A stretch of DNA of 64,000 bases from Pseudomonas graminis (GTDB lineage Bacteria > Pseudomonadota > Gammaproteobacteria > Pseudomonadales > Pseudomonadaceae). Within the stretch, counting starts at the first letter, position 1. Each line of letters starts with the position of its first letter. The stretch covers positions 62,001 to 126,000 of the forward strand of contig NZ_SOCR01000007.1 in NCBI RefSeq assembly GCF_004364335.1. The letters run 5' to 3'. A model generated the notes under the pieces. The model did no database searches. It was given only the letters and a program-made list of their open reading frames with translations, and had not been told where the DNA came from. Both the position numbers and the translations under genes were made by a program. Of the stretch, positions 1 through 10,232 are shown one piece after another.

Positions 1-1
1 C

Positions 2-748
2 ATTGAAGGGCTGCACAAATCCTATGGCCCGGTCGAAGTGCTCAAGGGCGTCGACCTGACAATGAACAAGGGCAACGTGGTCACGCTGATCGGCTCCAGT
101 GGCTCGGGCAAAACTACGCTGCTGCGTTGCGTCAATCTGCTGGAAGAGTTTCAGGGCGGGCACATTCGTCTTGAGGGGCAGGACATCGGCTACAGCGACG
201 TCAGCGGCAAGCGTGTGCGCCATCCGGAGAAACTCATCGCCCAGCATCGGGCGATGACCGGGATGGCGTTTCAGCAGTTCAACCTGTTCCCGCACCTGAC
301 CGCCCTGCAGAACGTCACCCTCGGCCTGCTCAAAGTGAAGAAGCTGCCGAAGGATCAAGCTATCGCGCTGGCCGAAAAGTGGCTGGAGCGCGTCGGTCTG
401 CTGGAGCGGCGCAATCACTTTCCCGGCCAGTTGTCCGGCGGTCAGCAGCAGCGCGTGGCGATTGCCCGGGCCATTGCCATGAACCCGAGCCTGATGCTGT
501 TCGACGAAGTGACCTCGGCGCTGGACCCGGAGCTGGTCGGCGAGGTGCTCAGCGTGATCAAGGGCCTGGCGGAAGAGGGCATGACCATGTTGCTGGTGAC
601 CCATGAGATGCGCTTCGCTTATGAGGTGTCCGATCAGATCGTGTTCATGAACCAGGGCCGCATCGAAGAGCAGGGCCCGCCCAAGGCATTATTCGAACAA
701 CCCAAGTCAGCGCGTCTGGCTGAATTCCTCAAGAACATTCGTTTTTAA
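2..748 (+). CDS. Amino-acid ABC transporter ATP-binding protein (5' end outside window)
   Basis: ATPase subunit of a polar amino-acid importer of the HisP/GlnQ type, acting at the cytoplasmic face of the inner membrane. The reading frame is open from base 2, and residues resembling the usual family N-terminus (IEGLHKSYG) are already present, so only a few codons are missing. Walker A ([12 protein letters not shown]), the signature [14 protein letters not shown] and Walker B ([13 protein letters not shown]) are all visible, followed by the H-loop (LLVTHEM). The stop is 24 bp before a ridA gene in the same direction, suggesting one operon. Permease and binding-protein genes presumably lie upstream of the window. 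Family assignment is firm; the substrate cannot be read from the sequence. Confidence 0.93.
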   Translation: MEGLHKSYGPVEVLKGVDLTMNKGNVVTLIGSSGSGKTTLLRCVNLLEEFQGGHIRLEGQDIGYSDVSGKRVRHPEKLIAQHRAMTGMAFQQFNLFPHLTALQNVTLGLLKVKKLPKDQAIALAEKWLERVGLLERRNHFPGQLSGGQQQRVAIARAIAMNPSLMLFDEVTSALDPELVGEVLSVIKGLAEEGMTMLLVTHEMRFAYEVSDQIVFMNQGRIEEQGPPKALFEQPKSARLAEFLKNIRF

Positions 749-772
749 GACGCTCAATCAAAGGAGATTTTC

Positions 773-1162
773 ATGAGCATTACTCGTTACGGTGCCGGCA
801 GTACCGCAGGTGGCGGCCAGCCACGTCCATTCGCCCGCGCCGTCGAAGCCGATGGCTGGCTGCATGTGTCGGGGCAAGTGCCGGCCGAAAACGGTGAGAT
901 CATCAACGGCGGGATCGTCGAGCAGACCCACAAGACCCTGCAGAACCTGGTGGCGATCCTGACCGAAGCCGGTTACGGCCTGGAAGACGTGGTACGCGTC
1001 GGCGTGTGGCTGGAAGACCCGCGTGATTTCTGGAGCTTCAACAAGGTGTTCGGCGAGTACTTCTCCCCGGAACACGCACCGGCCCGCGCCTGTGTACAGG
1101 CCAACATGATGGTCGACTGCAAGGTCGAGATCGATTGCATTGCCTACAAGAAGAAGGCTTAA
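773..1162 (+). CDS. RidA family protein (reactive enamine/imine deaminase-like)
   Basis: Small 129-residue protein of the RidA/YjgF family, which hydrolyses reactive enamine/imine intermediates released by PLP enzymes. It has the family pattern: N-terminal 'PFARAVEADGWLHVSGQVP', a central 'QTHKTLQNLVAILTEAG' helix and the C-terminal 'RACVQANMMVDCKVEIDCIAY' strand containing the Arg that binds the carboxylate in active RidA. A good ribosome-binding site (AAAGGAG) precedes the ATG. It sits between an amino-acid ABC ATPase and a PLP-dependent deaminase/aldolase, which fits a detoxifying role in that amino-acid pathway. The substrate is inferred from context only. Confidence 0.9.
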   Translation: MSITRYGAGSTAGGGQPRPFARAVEADGWLHVSGQVPAENGEIINGGIVEQTHKTLQNLVAILTEAGYGLEDVVRVGVWLEDPRDFWSFNKVFGEYFSPEHAPARACVQANMMVDCKVEIDCIAYKKKA

Positions 1163-1184
1163 GTAAGGTCAGGCACGCATCCTT

Positions 1185-1285
1185 GTAGGAGCGCGCTTGC
1201 CCGCGATTGGGGTGTGTCTGCAAACGAATTATTGCCTGACCCACGGCAATCGTCCGGATGCGGCCCATACCAAGCACGCTCCTAC
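1185..1285. repeat. REP-type inverted repeat pair (GTAGGAGCGCGC family)
   Basis: Imperfect inverted pair of Pseudomonas REP elements between ridA and the IclR gene. The left arm begins GTAGGAGCGCGCTTGCCCGC and the right arm ends CAAGCACGCTCCTAC. The same family recurs at 4341-4440 and within 47604-48945. It lies in what could be read as the 5' extension of the IclR ORF, which argues for the internal start used here. Confidence 0.8.
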
Positions 1286-1339
1286 CGTCAGTGTCTTGCT
1301 AGTAAATTGCGTGCCTTACTTCAGGAAACAGCCGCCTCA

Positions 1340-2119
1340 ATGGACAACGTCACCATGACCGAAGACACCATCAAACGCCGGGCCCGTGGTTTGGACCGAG
1401 CGTTCGATATTCTCGATTTTCTCAAGGAAACGGGCACGCCGTTGCGGCCCAACGAGATCGCCAGCGGTATCGGCAGCCCGAAATCGACGGTGTATGAGTT
1501 GGTCAGTTCGCTGCTGGAACGGCGCATCCTCGAGACCGTCGGCAAGGACGGCCATGTGTACCTGGGCCGGCAGTTGTACTTCCTTGGGCAGGCGCATCTG
1601 CGCCATTTCGATTTCACCCGGGAGGCCGAAGTCAGCCTGGGTGAAATCGTCGATCAGACCCGGGAAACCGCGCAGATGTGCCTGCTCAACGGGCGCAAAT
1701 ACACCGTCGCGCTGATGAAAGAAGGCGCGCGGCATTTTCGAATTTCGTCGGACATCGGCGAGGACGCGCCGATTCCGTGGACAGCCTCGGGGCGTCTGCT
1801 GCTGGGGCACCTCACCGATCAGGCGATCATCGACCTGATCGACGACGAGGACTTCATTCTGCCGGACGGCAAGCGCCTGCCGATCGAGACGTTTCTCGCC
1901 GAGATCCGCAAGGCCCATGACGACGGCTTCTTTTCCTTCGACAGCATCGCCGACACCTTCACCCATTGCTTCGCCGCGCCCGTGCGGGACAAACAGGGCA
2001 TCTGCATCGCGACCCTGTGCATCGTCGCCCCACGCGCCGACGCCACCGCGCACTACGACCATTACCGGCGCGTGTTGATCGACGTCGCCAACGGCCTGGC
2101 CCGGCGCGTCATCGAGTAG
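1340..2119 (+). CDS. IclR family transcriptional regulator
   Basis: 259-residue regulator with an N-terminal winged helix-turn-helix (about residues 10-75, around 'LRPNEIASGIGSPKSTVYELVSSL') and a C-terminal IclR effector-binding domain (about 90-255). The open frame extends to 1214, but that extension runs through a REP element and has no family resemblance, so ATG 1340 was chosen; ATG 1355 is also possible. It is followed 43 bp later by a PLP-dependent deaminase/aldolase and a sugar kinase, which it probably controls. The effector is unknown. Confidence 0.9.
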   Translation: MDNVTMTEDTIKRRARGLDRAFDILDFLKETGTPLRPNEIASGIGSPKSTVYELVSSLLERRILETVGKDGHVYLGRQLYFLGQAHLRHFDFTREAEVSLGEIVDQTRETAQMCLLNGRKYTVALMKEGARHFRISSDIGEDAPIPWTASGRLLLGHLTDQAIIDLIDDEDFILPDGKRLPIETFLAEIRKAHDDGFFSFDSIADTFTHCFAAPVRDKQGICIATLCIVAPRADATAHYDHYRRVLIDVANGLARRVIE

Positions 2120-2162
2120 CGTCCGGCGTACGTACACGAACAAAAAATTCAGGAGAACACAC

Positions 2163-3368
2163 ATGAGCATTGCCGCGATTGAAAAAGGCGCCACGCAACC
2201 CGGCGACCACCTGGTGCGTGACGTCAGCCTGCCCGCACTGGTGATCCACGACACGGCGCTGGAGCACAACCTGCGCTGGATGCAGAAGTTCGTCAGCGAC
2301 AGCGGCGCCGAACTGGCACCCCATGGCAAGACCAGCATGGTGCCGGCGCTGTTTCTGCGGCAGTTGCAGCATGGCGCGTGGGGCATGACCCTCGCCACGG
2401 CGGTGCAGACCCGCGCGGCCTACGCCCATGGCGTGCGTCGGGTGCTGATGGCCAACCAGCTGGTTGGCGCGCCGAACATGGCGATCATCGCCGAGATGCT
2501 CACTGACGGCATGTTCGACTTTCACTGCATGGTCGACCATCCGGACAACGTCAAGGCGCTGGGCGAGTTCTTCGCCGCCAAGGGCCTGACCCTCAATGTG
2601 ATGATCGAATACGGCGTGGTCGGTGGACGCTGCGGCTGCCGCAGTGAAGCCGAAGTCATGGCCCTGGCCGACGCCATCGCCGCGCAACCGGCGCTGAAGC
2701 TGACCGGCATCGAGGGCTACGAAGGCGTGATCCATGGCGACCAGGCCGTGAGCGGCATTCGCGCGTTCGCCACGTCGCTGGTGCGCCTGGCCGTGACGCT
2801 GCAAGACAAGGGCGCGTTTGCCCTGGAGCGCCCGATCGTCACAGCGTCGGGTTCGGCCTGGTACGACCTGATCGCCGAAGAGTTCGACAAACAGCAGGTG
2901 CGCGAGCGTTTCTTGAGCGTGTTGCGGCCCGGCAGTTACGTGGTCCACGACCACGGCATCTACAAAGACGCGCAATGCTGCGTGCTGGACCGACGCCACG
3001 ACCTGAGCGAGGGTTTGCGCCCGGCGATGGAGGTCTGGGCCCACGTGCAATCGATGCCGGAGCCGGGTTTTGCGGTGATCGCCATGGGCAAGCGCGACGT
3101 GGCCTTCGATGCCGGCATGCCCAACCCGATCAAACGGTATGCGCCGGGGGCGGTGCCGGCGATTGGCGAGGACGTCAGCGCTTGCACCGTCACAGCGGTT
3201 ATGGACCAGCACGCGTTCATGACCGTGGCGCCGGGGTGCGAGTTGAAGGTCGGCGATATCATTTCGTTCGGCACCTCGCACCCGTGCCTGACCTTCGACA
3301 AATGGCGCACGGGTTGCCTGGTCGGCGATGACCTGCGCGTGATCGAATCCTTCGATACCTGCTTCTGA
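2163..3368 (+). CDS. PLP-dependent D-threonine aldolase/D-serine dehydratase-like enzyme
   Basis: 401-residue fold-type III PLP enzyme of the DSD1/D-threonine aldolase family (alanine-racemase-like N-terminal barrel, C-terminal D-serine dehydratase-like domain). Lys56 in 'APHGKTSM' is the expected Schiff-base lysine. The C-terminal half carries the 'VHDHGIY' and 'DQHAFMTV' stretches; in this family His and Cys residues here bind a metal. A strong RBS (AGGAG) precedes the ATG. The gene is 12 bp from the downstream sugar kinase and close to ridA, consistent with deamination or retro-aldol cleavage of a D-hydroxy-amino acid releasing an enamine. Exact substrate unknown. Confidence 0.85.
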   Translation: MSIAAIEKGATQPGDHLVRDVSLPALVIHDTALEHNLRWMQKFVSDSGAELAPHGKTSMVPALFLRQLQHGAWGMTLATAVQTRAAYAHGVRRVLMANQLVGAPNMAIIAEMLTDGMFDFHCMVDHPDNVKALGEFFAAKGLTLNVMIEYGVVGGRCGCRSEAEVMALADAIAAQPALKLTGIEGYEGVIHGDQAVSGIRAFATSLVRLAVTLQDKGAFALERPIVTASGSAWYDLIAEEFDKQQVRERFLSVLRPGSYVVHDHGIYKDAQCCVLDRRHDLSEGLRPAMEVWAHVQSMPEPGFAVIAMGKRDVAFDAGMPNPIKRYAPGAVPAIGEDVSACTVTAVMDQHAFMTVAPGCELKVGDIISFGTSHPCLTFDKWRTGCLVGDDLRVIESFDTCF

Positions 3369-3380
3369 CAGGAGTCTGCG

Positions 3381-4322
3381 ATGAGTGAGATGGTCAGTCA
3401 CAGCTACCCGCGCGTCGCGCTGATCGGCGAATGCATGATCGAGCTGCAACAGCACGCCAACGGCACGCTCAAGCAGAGCTTCGGCGGCGACACGCTGAAT
3501 ACGGCGGTGTACCTGTCGCGCCTGCTGGGTTCGGCGGCGCAGGTGGATTACGTCACGGCGCTGGGCGACGACAGTTTCAGCGATGCCATGTGCCAGGTCT
3601 GGACGGAAGAGGGCATTGGTCTGAGTCGGGTGCAGCGCTTGCCGGGGCGACTGCCGGGTCTGTATTGCATTCAGACCGATGCCAATGGCGAGCGGCGCTT
3701 CCTGTACTGGCGCAATGAGGCGGCGGTGCGCGAGTGCTTCACCACCCCGGCGGCCGAGCCGGTGCTGGCCGCGTTGCCGGATTACGACGTGCTGTATTTC
3801 AGCGGCATTACGTTAGCGGTGCTGGGTGAGGTGGGCAGGGCGAGGCTGTTGTCGACCCTCGGCGATGCCCGGGACCGTGGCGCCCGGGTGGTGTTTGACA
3901 ACAACTACCGGCCGCGCCTGTGGCGCAGTGTCGAGCAGGCACGCCAGGCGTATCGCGCGGTCATGCACGAAGTGGATATGGCGCTGTTGACCGAGGAGGA
4001 CGAGCAGGCACTGTTCGATTACGCCGACGGCGATCAGATTCTGCAGACCTATCGGGACCTGGGCGTCAGCGAGGTGGTGGTCAAGCGCGGTGCCCAGAGC
4101 TGTCTGGTCAGTGTCGACGACCGCCGTTATGAAGTGCCTGCGCATACCGTGCAGAAAGTCATCGACACCACAGCGGCGGGGGATTCATTCAGTGCTGCTT
4201 ATCTGGCTCGGCGTTTAAGGGGTGGCAGTCCCAAAGATGCGGCCGATGCCGGGCATCGGTTGGCGAGCCTGGTGATTCAGCACCCGGGGGCGTTGATCCC
4301 GCGCAGTGTGATGCCGGCCTGA
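3381..4322 (+). CDS. PfkB family sugar kinase (KdgK-like)
   Basis: 313-residue ribokinase/PfkB kinase. The N-terminal glycine-rich substrate-binding motif 'SFGGDTLNTA' and the C-terminal PfkB signature 'DTTAAGDSFSAAYLA' with the catalytic Asp are intact. Overall resemblance is closest to 2-keto-3-deoxygluconate kinase. It lies 12 bp after the PLP enzyme with an AGGAG site, so the two are probably co-transcribed. The pairing of an amino-acid deaminase/aldolase with a KDG-type kinase is common in Pseudomonas, but its physiological meaning is unclear. Confidence 0.87.
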   Translation: MSEMVSHSYPRVALIGECMIELQQHANGTLKQSFGGDTLNTAVYLSRLLGSAAQVDYVTALGDDSFSDAMCQVWTEEGIGLSRVQRLPGRLPGLYCIQTDANGERRFLYWRNEAAVRECFTTPAAEPVLAALPDYDVLYFSGITLAVLGEVGRARLLSTLGDARDRGARVVFDNNYRPRLWRSVEQARQAYRAVMHEVDMALLTEEDEQALFDYADGDQILQTYRDLGVSEVVVKRGAQSCLVSVDDRRYEVPAHTVQKVIDTTAAGDSFSAAYLARRLRGGSPKDAADAGHRLASLVIQHPGALIPRSVMPA

Positions 4323-4340
4323 CCGGCTTATCGATTCTTG

Positions 4341-4440
4341 CCAACGTGTAGGAGCGCGCTTGCCCGCGATTGCGGTGTGTCAGGAGCATCATCGTCCCTG
4401 ACACAGTACTTTCGCGGGCAAGCGCGCTCCTACACGTTGG
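4341..4440. repeat. REP inverted repeat (29-bp perfect arms)
   Basis: Long inverted repeat: the arm at 4341-4369 (CCAACGTGTAGGAGCGCGCT...) is matched exactly in reverse complement at 4412-4440. It lies between the convergent sugar kinase and parvulin genes, and may also serve as a bidirectional transcript end. Same REP family as 1185-1285. Confidence 0.85.
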
Positions 4441-4451
4441 CGTTCGTACCA

Positions 4452-4727
4452 TCAATCGCGATAAAACACCTGCACCAGGTGATACCCGAATTTGCTCTTG
4501 ACCGGACCATGCACGGTCCGCAACGGCTTTTTGAAGATCACCTGGTCAATTGCGCCGACCATCTGACCCGGCCGTACCTCACCCAGATCGCCGCCGCGCT
4601 TACCGCTCGGGCAGGTCGAATACTTCTTCGCCAGCACGTCAAACGCCTCGCCCTTGGCAATGCGCTGCTTCAGTTGCTCGGCTTCTTCAGCGGTCTTGAC
4701 CAGAATGTGGCGGGCTTGAGCTTTCAT
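4452..4727 (-). CDS. Small parvulin-type peptidyl-prolyl cis-trans isomerase
   Basis: 91-residue single-domain parvulin (PpiC/rotamase family) without signal peptide, so probably cytoplasmic. Visible family features are 'ARHILVKTAEEAEQL' at the N-terminus, the central 'CPSGKRGGDLGEVRPGQMV' loop and the C-terminal 'FGYHLVQV' with the conserved His. Its length matches E. coli PpiC. A second paralogue with the same architecture lies at 15984-16265. The two share the layout but differ in many residues, so they are separate paralogues. Confidence 0.92.
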   Translation of the reverse strand: MKAQARHILVKTAEEAEQLKQRIAKGEAFDVLAKKYSTCPSGKRGGDLGEVRPGQMVGAIDQVIFKKPLRTVHGPVKSKFGYHLVQVFYRD

Positions 4728-4958
4728 GATGTACCGGACGTCTCGATAAAAAAGCCGCGCATTATGCCTTTGCTGCGCGATTTCGGGTAATTTCCCACAC
4801 CTTGACCGGACGAACGTGTGTCTCGGCTGAGACAGGCCAGACCCGGCGAGTCAAAGGCCCTGCCCCGTCCCGTTAAATAGCCCGAACATTGGAACCGGCC
4901 GAAGGTCGACACACTGTAGGCCTGCAGTCTCCTCAACTCTCTTGTGTGGTGTTGCCTT

Positions 4959-6125
4959 ATGGATTTCCCGGCGTTGTTGAAAGTGCTTGCCACCCAGGAT
5001 GGATCAGACCTTTACCTGTCCACCGGCGCGCCCCCCTGCGCCAAGTTCAACGGCGTACTCAAGCCGCTGGGCACGGAAGCCTTCAAGCCCGGCGACGTGG
5101 GCGCGATCGCCAACGGGATCATGGACGCCGAGCAGCGCGTGGATTTCGAACGCGATCTGGAAATGAACCTGGCGCTTTCCCTCTCTGGTGTCGGGCGATT
5201 CCGCATCAACATCTTCAAGCAGCGCAACGAAGTGTCGATCGTGGCGCGCAACATCAAGCTCGACATCCCCAAATTCGAAGACCTGCACCTGCCGCCGGTG
5301 CTGCTCGATGTGATCATGGAAAAGCACGGCCTGGTGCTGTTCGTCGGCGCCACCGGTTCGGGTAAATCGACGTCGCTGGCTGCGCTGATCGACCACCGCA
5401 ATCGCCACGCCAGCGGCCACATCATCACCATCGAAGACCCGGTGGAGTTCATCCACAAACACAAGCGCTCGATCATCAATCAGCGCGAAGTGGGCGTCGA
5501 TACACGGAGCTTCCACGCGGCGCTGAAGAACACCCTGCGTCAGGCGCCGGACGTGATTCTGATCGGCGAAATCCGCGACCGCGAGACCATGGAGCACGCG
5601 CTGGCATTTGCCGACACCGGCCACCTGGCGATCTCGACACTGCATGCCAACAACGCCAACCAGGCGCTGGACCGCATCATCAATTTCTTCCCCGAAGAGC
5701 GCCGTCCTCAGCTACTGCATGACCTGGGCAACAACCTCAAGGCGTTCGTCTCCCAGCGACTGGTCAAGACCACCGACGGCAAGCGCCGCGCGGCGGTGGA
5801 GGTGATGCTGGGTTCGCCGACGATTCGCGATTTGATCCACCGCAACGAACTGACCGAGCTCAAAGGCATCATGGAGAAGTCCACCAATCTGGGTATGCAG
5901 ACTTTCGACAATGCGCTGTATGACCTGGCGGTGGAAGGCGCGATCACCGAAGAAGAAGCCCTGAAGAACGCCGATTCGGCCAACAACGTGCGCCTGCGGT
6001 TGAAACTGCACAGCGAGGACGGGCCATCGACCATCGCCACCGCGCCGCGTGCGCCCCAGCCCGCAGCGCAGGTGAACATCAAGGATTGGGGCCTGGTGGA
6101 TGAGCGGGACGAGCCGGGAAGTTGA
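4959..6125 (+). CDS. PilT/PilU-like type IV pilus ATPase
   Basis: 388-residue hexameric ATPase of the PilT/PilU retraction family. N-terminal PAS-like domain about 1-100, then Walker A (GATGSGKSTS), the Asp box, Walker B ('VILIGEIRDRETMEHAL') and the His box ('HLAISTLHANNANQAL'). The C-terminal 'SANNVRLRLKL' segment resembles PilU more than PilT. The upstream in-frame GTG at 4944 gives an unlikely N-terminus (MWCCL), so ATG 4959 was chosen. No other pilus gene lies in the window, and pilT is not adjacent as in the canonical pilTU pair. It may be an orphan accessory retraction motor. Confidence 0.85.
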   Translation: MDFPALLKVLATQDGSDLYLSTGAPPCAKFNGVLKPLGTEAFKPGDVGAIANGIMDAEQRVDFERDLEMNLALSLSGVGRFRINIFKQRNEVSIVARNIKLDIPKFEDLHLPPVLLDVIMEKHGLVLFVGATGSGKSTSLAALIDHRNRHASGHIITIEDPVEFIHKHKRSIINQREVGVDTRSFHAALKNTLRQAPDVILIGEIRDRETMEHALAFADTGHLAISTLHANNANQALDRIINFFPEERRPQLLHDLGNNLKAFVSQRLVKTTDGKRRAAVEVMLGSPTIRDLIHRNELTELKGIMEKSTNLGMQTFDNALYDLAVEGAITEEEALKNADSANNVRLRLKLHSEDGPSTIATAPRAPQPAAQVNIKDWGLVDERDEPGS

Positions 6126-6131
6126 ACGATA

Positions 6132-6155
6132 AGCCCCGCTGCATGCTGCGGGGCT
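6132..6155 (+). terminator. GC-rich hairpin after the PilU-like gene
   Basis: Stem AGCCCCGC/GCGGGGCT around a short centre, starting 7 bp after the stop codon. It is not followed by a T-run, so it may be an inefficient terminator or a 3'-end stabiliser. Confidence 0.5.
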
Positions 6156-6175
6156 AGTGGAATAGCCCACACGAT

Positions 6176-6265
6176 CCGTAGGAGCCGGCTTGCTGGCGAA
6201 CGCGGTGGGTCATTGACATGTTCGTACATGACACACTGCCTTCGCCAGCAAGCCGGCTCCTACGG
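6176..6265. repeat. REP inverted repeat (GGAGCCGGCTTGCTGGCGAA family)
   Basis: Near-perfect inverted pair: CCGTAGGAGCCGGCTTGCTG at the left, with its reverse complement ending at 6265. This second REP family recurs in 47604-49031 and as a single arm near 52096-52133. Confidence 0.85.
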
Positions 6266-6323
6266 AACGCGCATTCAGCCAACATGCGCCTGTGACCGCA
6301 AGACATTCGAGGGAGCCTGGCAC

Positions 6324-7094
6324 CTACCGCGCCAGCCATCCCCCATCGATATTCCACGCCGCACCGCGCACCTGCGCGCCCGCCTCGCTGCACAGAAACA
6401 GGGCTAATTCCCCCAACTGCGATGGCGTCACAAACTCCAGCGACGGCTGCTTCTCCGCCAGCAAATCATGCTTCGCTTGCTCCAGGTCGCCGGTCACGGC
6501 GGCGCGATCATCGATCTGTTTCTGCACCAGCGGTGTCAGCACCCAGCCCGGGCAGATGGCGTTGCAGGTGACGTGACTGGCCGCCGTCTCCAGCCCGACC
6601 ACCCTGGTCAAGCCGATGACGCCGTGCTTGGCCGCCACATACGCCGCCTTGCCCGTCGAACCCACCAGGCCATGCACCGACGCAATGTTCACGATTCGCC
6701 CCCAGCCCTTGGCCCGCATGCCCGGCAGGCATAACCGCGTGGTGTGGAACACCGACGACAGGTTGATGGCAATGATCTTGTCCCAACTTTCCACAGGGAA
6801 ATCCTCCACCGCGTCGACGTGCTGAATCCCTGCGTTGTTGACCAGGATGTCGACGCCGCCAAACTCTCGCTCAGCGTAGGCAATCATGTCGGCGATCTGC
6901 ACGACATCACTGACGTCCGCCGGGTGGTGGCCGACTTTGCCGCCGTACTGCTTGACCTGCTCGATCACGGCCGACGCATCGCCGAAACCGTTGAGCACCA
7001 GATTGGCGCCGGCCTTGGCCAGCGTCAGCGCGATGCCCAGGCCGATGCCGCTGGTGGAGCCGGTGACCAGTGCGGTTTTGCCTTGCAGACTCAT
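6324..7094 (-). CDS. bdhA: D-3-hydroxybutyrate dehydrogenase
   Basis: 256-residue classical short-chain dehydrogenase that interconverts (R)-3-hydroxybutyrate and acetoacetate with NAD. The Rossmann motif 'TGSTSGIGLG', the 'NNAG' motif, Ser in 'NIASVHGLVGS' and the catalytic Tyr-x3-Lys in 'AAYVAAKHG' are present. The C-terminal 'FVTPSQLGELALFLCSEAG' region and the final 'GAAWNIDGGW' match PhbDH enzymes. The ORF extends to 7136, but ATG 7094 begins the typical 'MSLQGKTALVTG' and lies 10 bp from the preceding GntP permease gene. The specificity call is supported by the permease and HbcR-type regulator in the same cluster. Confidence 0.93.
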   Translation of the reverse strand: MSLQGKTALVTGSTSGIGLGIALTLAKAGANLVLNGFGDASAVIEQVKQYGGKVGHHPADVSDVVQIADMIAYAEREFGGVDILVNNAGIQHVDAVEDFPVESWDKIIAINLSSVFHTTRLCLPGMRAKGWGRIVNIASVHGLVGSTGKAAYVAAKHGVIGLTRVVGLETAASHVTCNAICPGWVLTPLVQKQIDDRAAVTGDLEQAKHDLLAEKQPSLEFVTPSQLGELALFLCSEAGAQVRGAAWNIDGGWLAR

Positions 7095-7104
7095 GTTCAA
7101 TTCC

Positions 7105-8496
7105 TCATACGATGCCGGTTGCATAAAAAACGCCAATCACCACGAACACCGCCAGTGTCTTGATGATCGTGATGCCGAAGATGTCCTTGTAGGCCTCGCG
7201 GTGGGTCAGGCCAGTGACCGCCAGCAGGGTGATGACCGCGCCGTTGTGCGGCAGCGTGTCCATGCCGCCACTGGCCATCGCCGCGACGCGGTGCAGCACC
7301 TCCAGCGGAATGTTCGCCGCGTGGGCCGCCGCGATGAAGCTGTCGGACATCGCCGCCAGGGCGATGCTCATGCCGCCTGACGCCGACCCGGTGATCCCGG
7401 CGAGCAGCGTCACGGTAATCGCTTCGTTGACCAGCGGATCGGGAATGCTCTTCAGCCCGTTGGCCAGCACGAGGAATCCGGGCAACGAGGCAATCACGGC
7501 ACCAAAACCGTACTCCGACGCCGTGTTCATCGCCGCCAACAACGCGCCGCTCACAGCACCCTTGCTGCCCTCGGCCAGCTTCGATTTCACCGTCCTGAAC
7601 GCGAACAACAGCACAAAGACAATCCCCACCAGCAACGCCGCTTCCACGGCCCAGATCGCGGTGATCTTGGCGATATCGGTCTGCACCGGCGTCGCCATCC
7701 CCGGCAGCGCGAGGGTGTGGGTCTTGCCGTACCACTGGGGAATCCATTGGGTGAACAGCAGGTTCATGACGCCCACCAGCAACAGCGGCGCCAACGCGAT
7801 CCACGGATTGGGCAGGGCGATGTCGTCCGGGGTGTCCGGCTCGTTGCGCAGCTCGGTGCCATAGCCTTCGCCGGCGCGCTGGGCCCGGTTGCGCTGGCGC
7901 TGCAGAAACAGCATGCCGGCGCTGAACACAAACGCCGTGCCGATCAGACCCAGCCACGGCGCAGCCCACGCCGTGGTGTTGAAGAAAGTCGACGGGATGA
8001 TGTTCTGGATCTGCGGGGTGCCGGGCAGGGCGTCCATGGTGAACGAAAACGCACCCAGGGCGATGGTCGCCGGAATCAGCCGTTTGGGAATGTTGCTCTG
8101 ACGGAACATCTCGGCGGCGAACGGGTAGACCGCAAACACCACCACGAACAGCGAAACGCCGCCGTAGGTCAGCAGCGCGCAGACCAGCACGATCACCAGC
8201 ATCGCCTGGCGGGTGCCGAGCAGGCGAATGGCAGCCGCCACGATGGAGCGCGAGAAACCGGACAGCTCGATCAGCTTGCCGAACACGGCGCCGAGCAGAA
8301 AGACCGGGAAGTAGAGTTTGACGAAGCCGACCATCTTGTCCATGAACACGCCGGTGAAGGCGGGCGCTACGGCAGAGGGATCGGTGAGCAGTACGGCGCC
8401 GAGGGCCGCGATGGGGGCAAAGAGGATGACGCTGTAACCCCGGTAGGCAGCCAGCATCAGCAGCGTCAGCGCCGCTAAAGCGATGATCACACTCAT
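7105..8496 (-). CDS. GntP family permease (probable 3-hydroxybutyrate importer)
   Basis: 463-residue integral inner-membrane protein of the GntP gluconate/hydroxy-acid:H+ symporter family with about 12 hydrophobic segments. Family-like stretches include 'LYFPVFLLGAVFGKLIELSG', 'FSFTMDALPGTPQIQNIIP' and 'GMDTLPHNGAVITLLAVTGL'. ATG 8496 is preceded by a strong AGGAGAC site; the longer ORF to 8565 runs through the sigma-54 promoter and was rejected. Its position between bdhA and an HbcR-type activator suggests uptake of 3-hydroxybutyrate. Its transport substrate is inferred from this context. Confidence 0.88.
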   Translation of the reverse strand: MSVIIALAALTLLMLAAYRGYSVILFAPIAALGAVLLTDPSAVAPAFTGVFMDKMVGFVKLYFPVFLLGAVFGKLIELSGFSRSIVAAAIRLLGTRQAMLVIVLVCALLTYGGVSLFVVVFAVYPFAAEMFRQSNIPKRLIPATIALGAFSFTMDALPGTPQIQNIIPSTFFNTTAWAAPWLGLIGTAFVFSAGMLFLQRQRNRAQRAGEGYGTELRNEPDTPDDIALPNPWIALAPLLLVGVMNLLFTQWIPQWYGKTHTLALPGMATPVQTDIAKITAIWAVEAALLVGIVFVLLFAFRTVKSKLAEGSKGAVSGALLAAMNTASEYGFGAVIASLPGFLVLANGLKSIPDPLVNEAITVTLLAGITGSASGGMSIALAAMSDSFIAAAHAANIPLEVLHRVAAMASGGMDTLPHNGAVITLLAVTGLTHREAYKDIFGITIIKTLAVFVVIGVFYATGIV

Positions 8497-8553
8497 CGAG
8501 TGTCTCCTGTTGTTTTTGTTTTGGGTGCGGCGAGGCCGCGCAACAGGAGGTAT

Positions 8554-8569
8554 AGCCAGTTTCATGCCA
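8554..8569 (-). promoter_or_regulatory. Sigma-54 (RpoN) -24/-12 promoter of the GntP-bdhA operon
   Basis: On the minus strand the 16-mer TGGCATGAAACTGGCT fits the -24/-12 consensus (TGGCACG-N4-TTGCW) with GG and GC exactly 12 bases apart; only two positions differ. The predicted start is about 45 bp before the permease ATG. The next gene upstream encodes a sigma-54-dependent activator, which makes the assignment strong. A GGATC-GA-GATCC dyad at 8705-8716 is a possible but unproven activator site. Confidence 0.85.
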
Positions 8570-8753
8570 TTGCGCTAAGTGGCTGATTTTGAATCGATTT
8601 AGCCGATGGCGATAAGGCGCTGCGTCTGATCTGTCCAGAAATCGAGACCGCTACTGTGGCATCGAGAGCGTGACCAACCAATTTTCAAAAGTTGCGACAG
8701 CTCTGGATCGAGATCCCTGGCGATCAGTCCATATCAGTAGACGACCAGTCTCG

Positions 8754-10181
<1,428 letters not shown>

Positions 10182-10232
10182 CCATCCTGTTCCTCGGCAT
10201 CTGGCCGCACAGACTACTGTTGGGGACGCGCT

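Noticed and set aside
1214..1339. N-terminal extension of the IclR gene
   Set aside because: The extra 42 codons are encoded by a REP element and have no IclR family resemblance.
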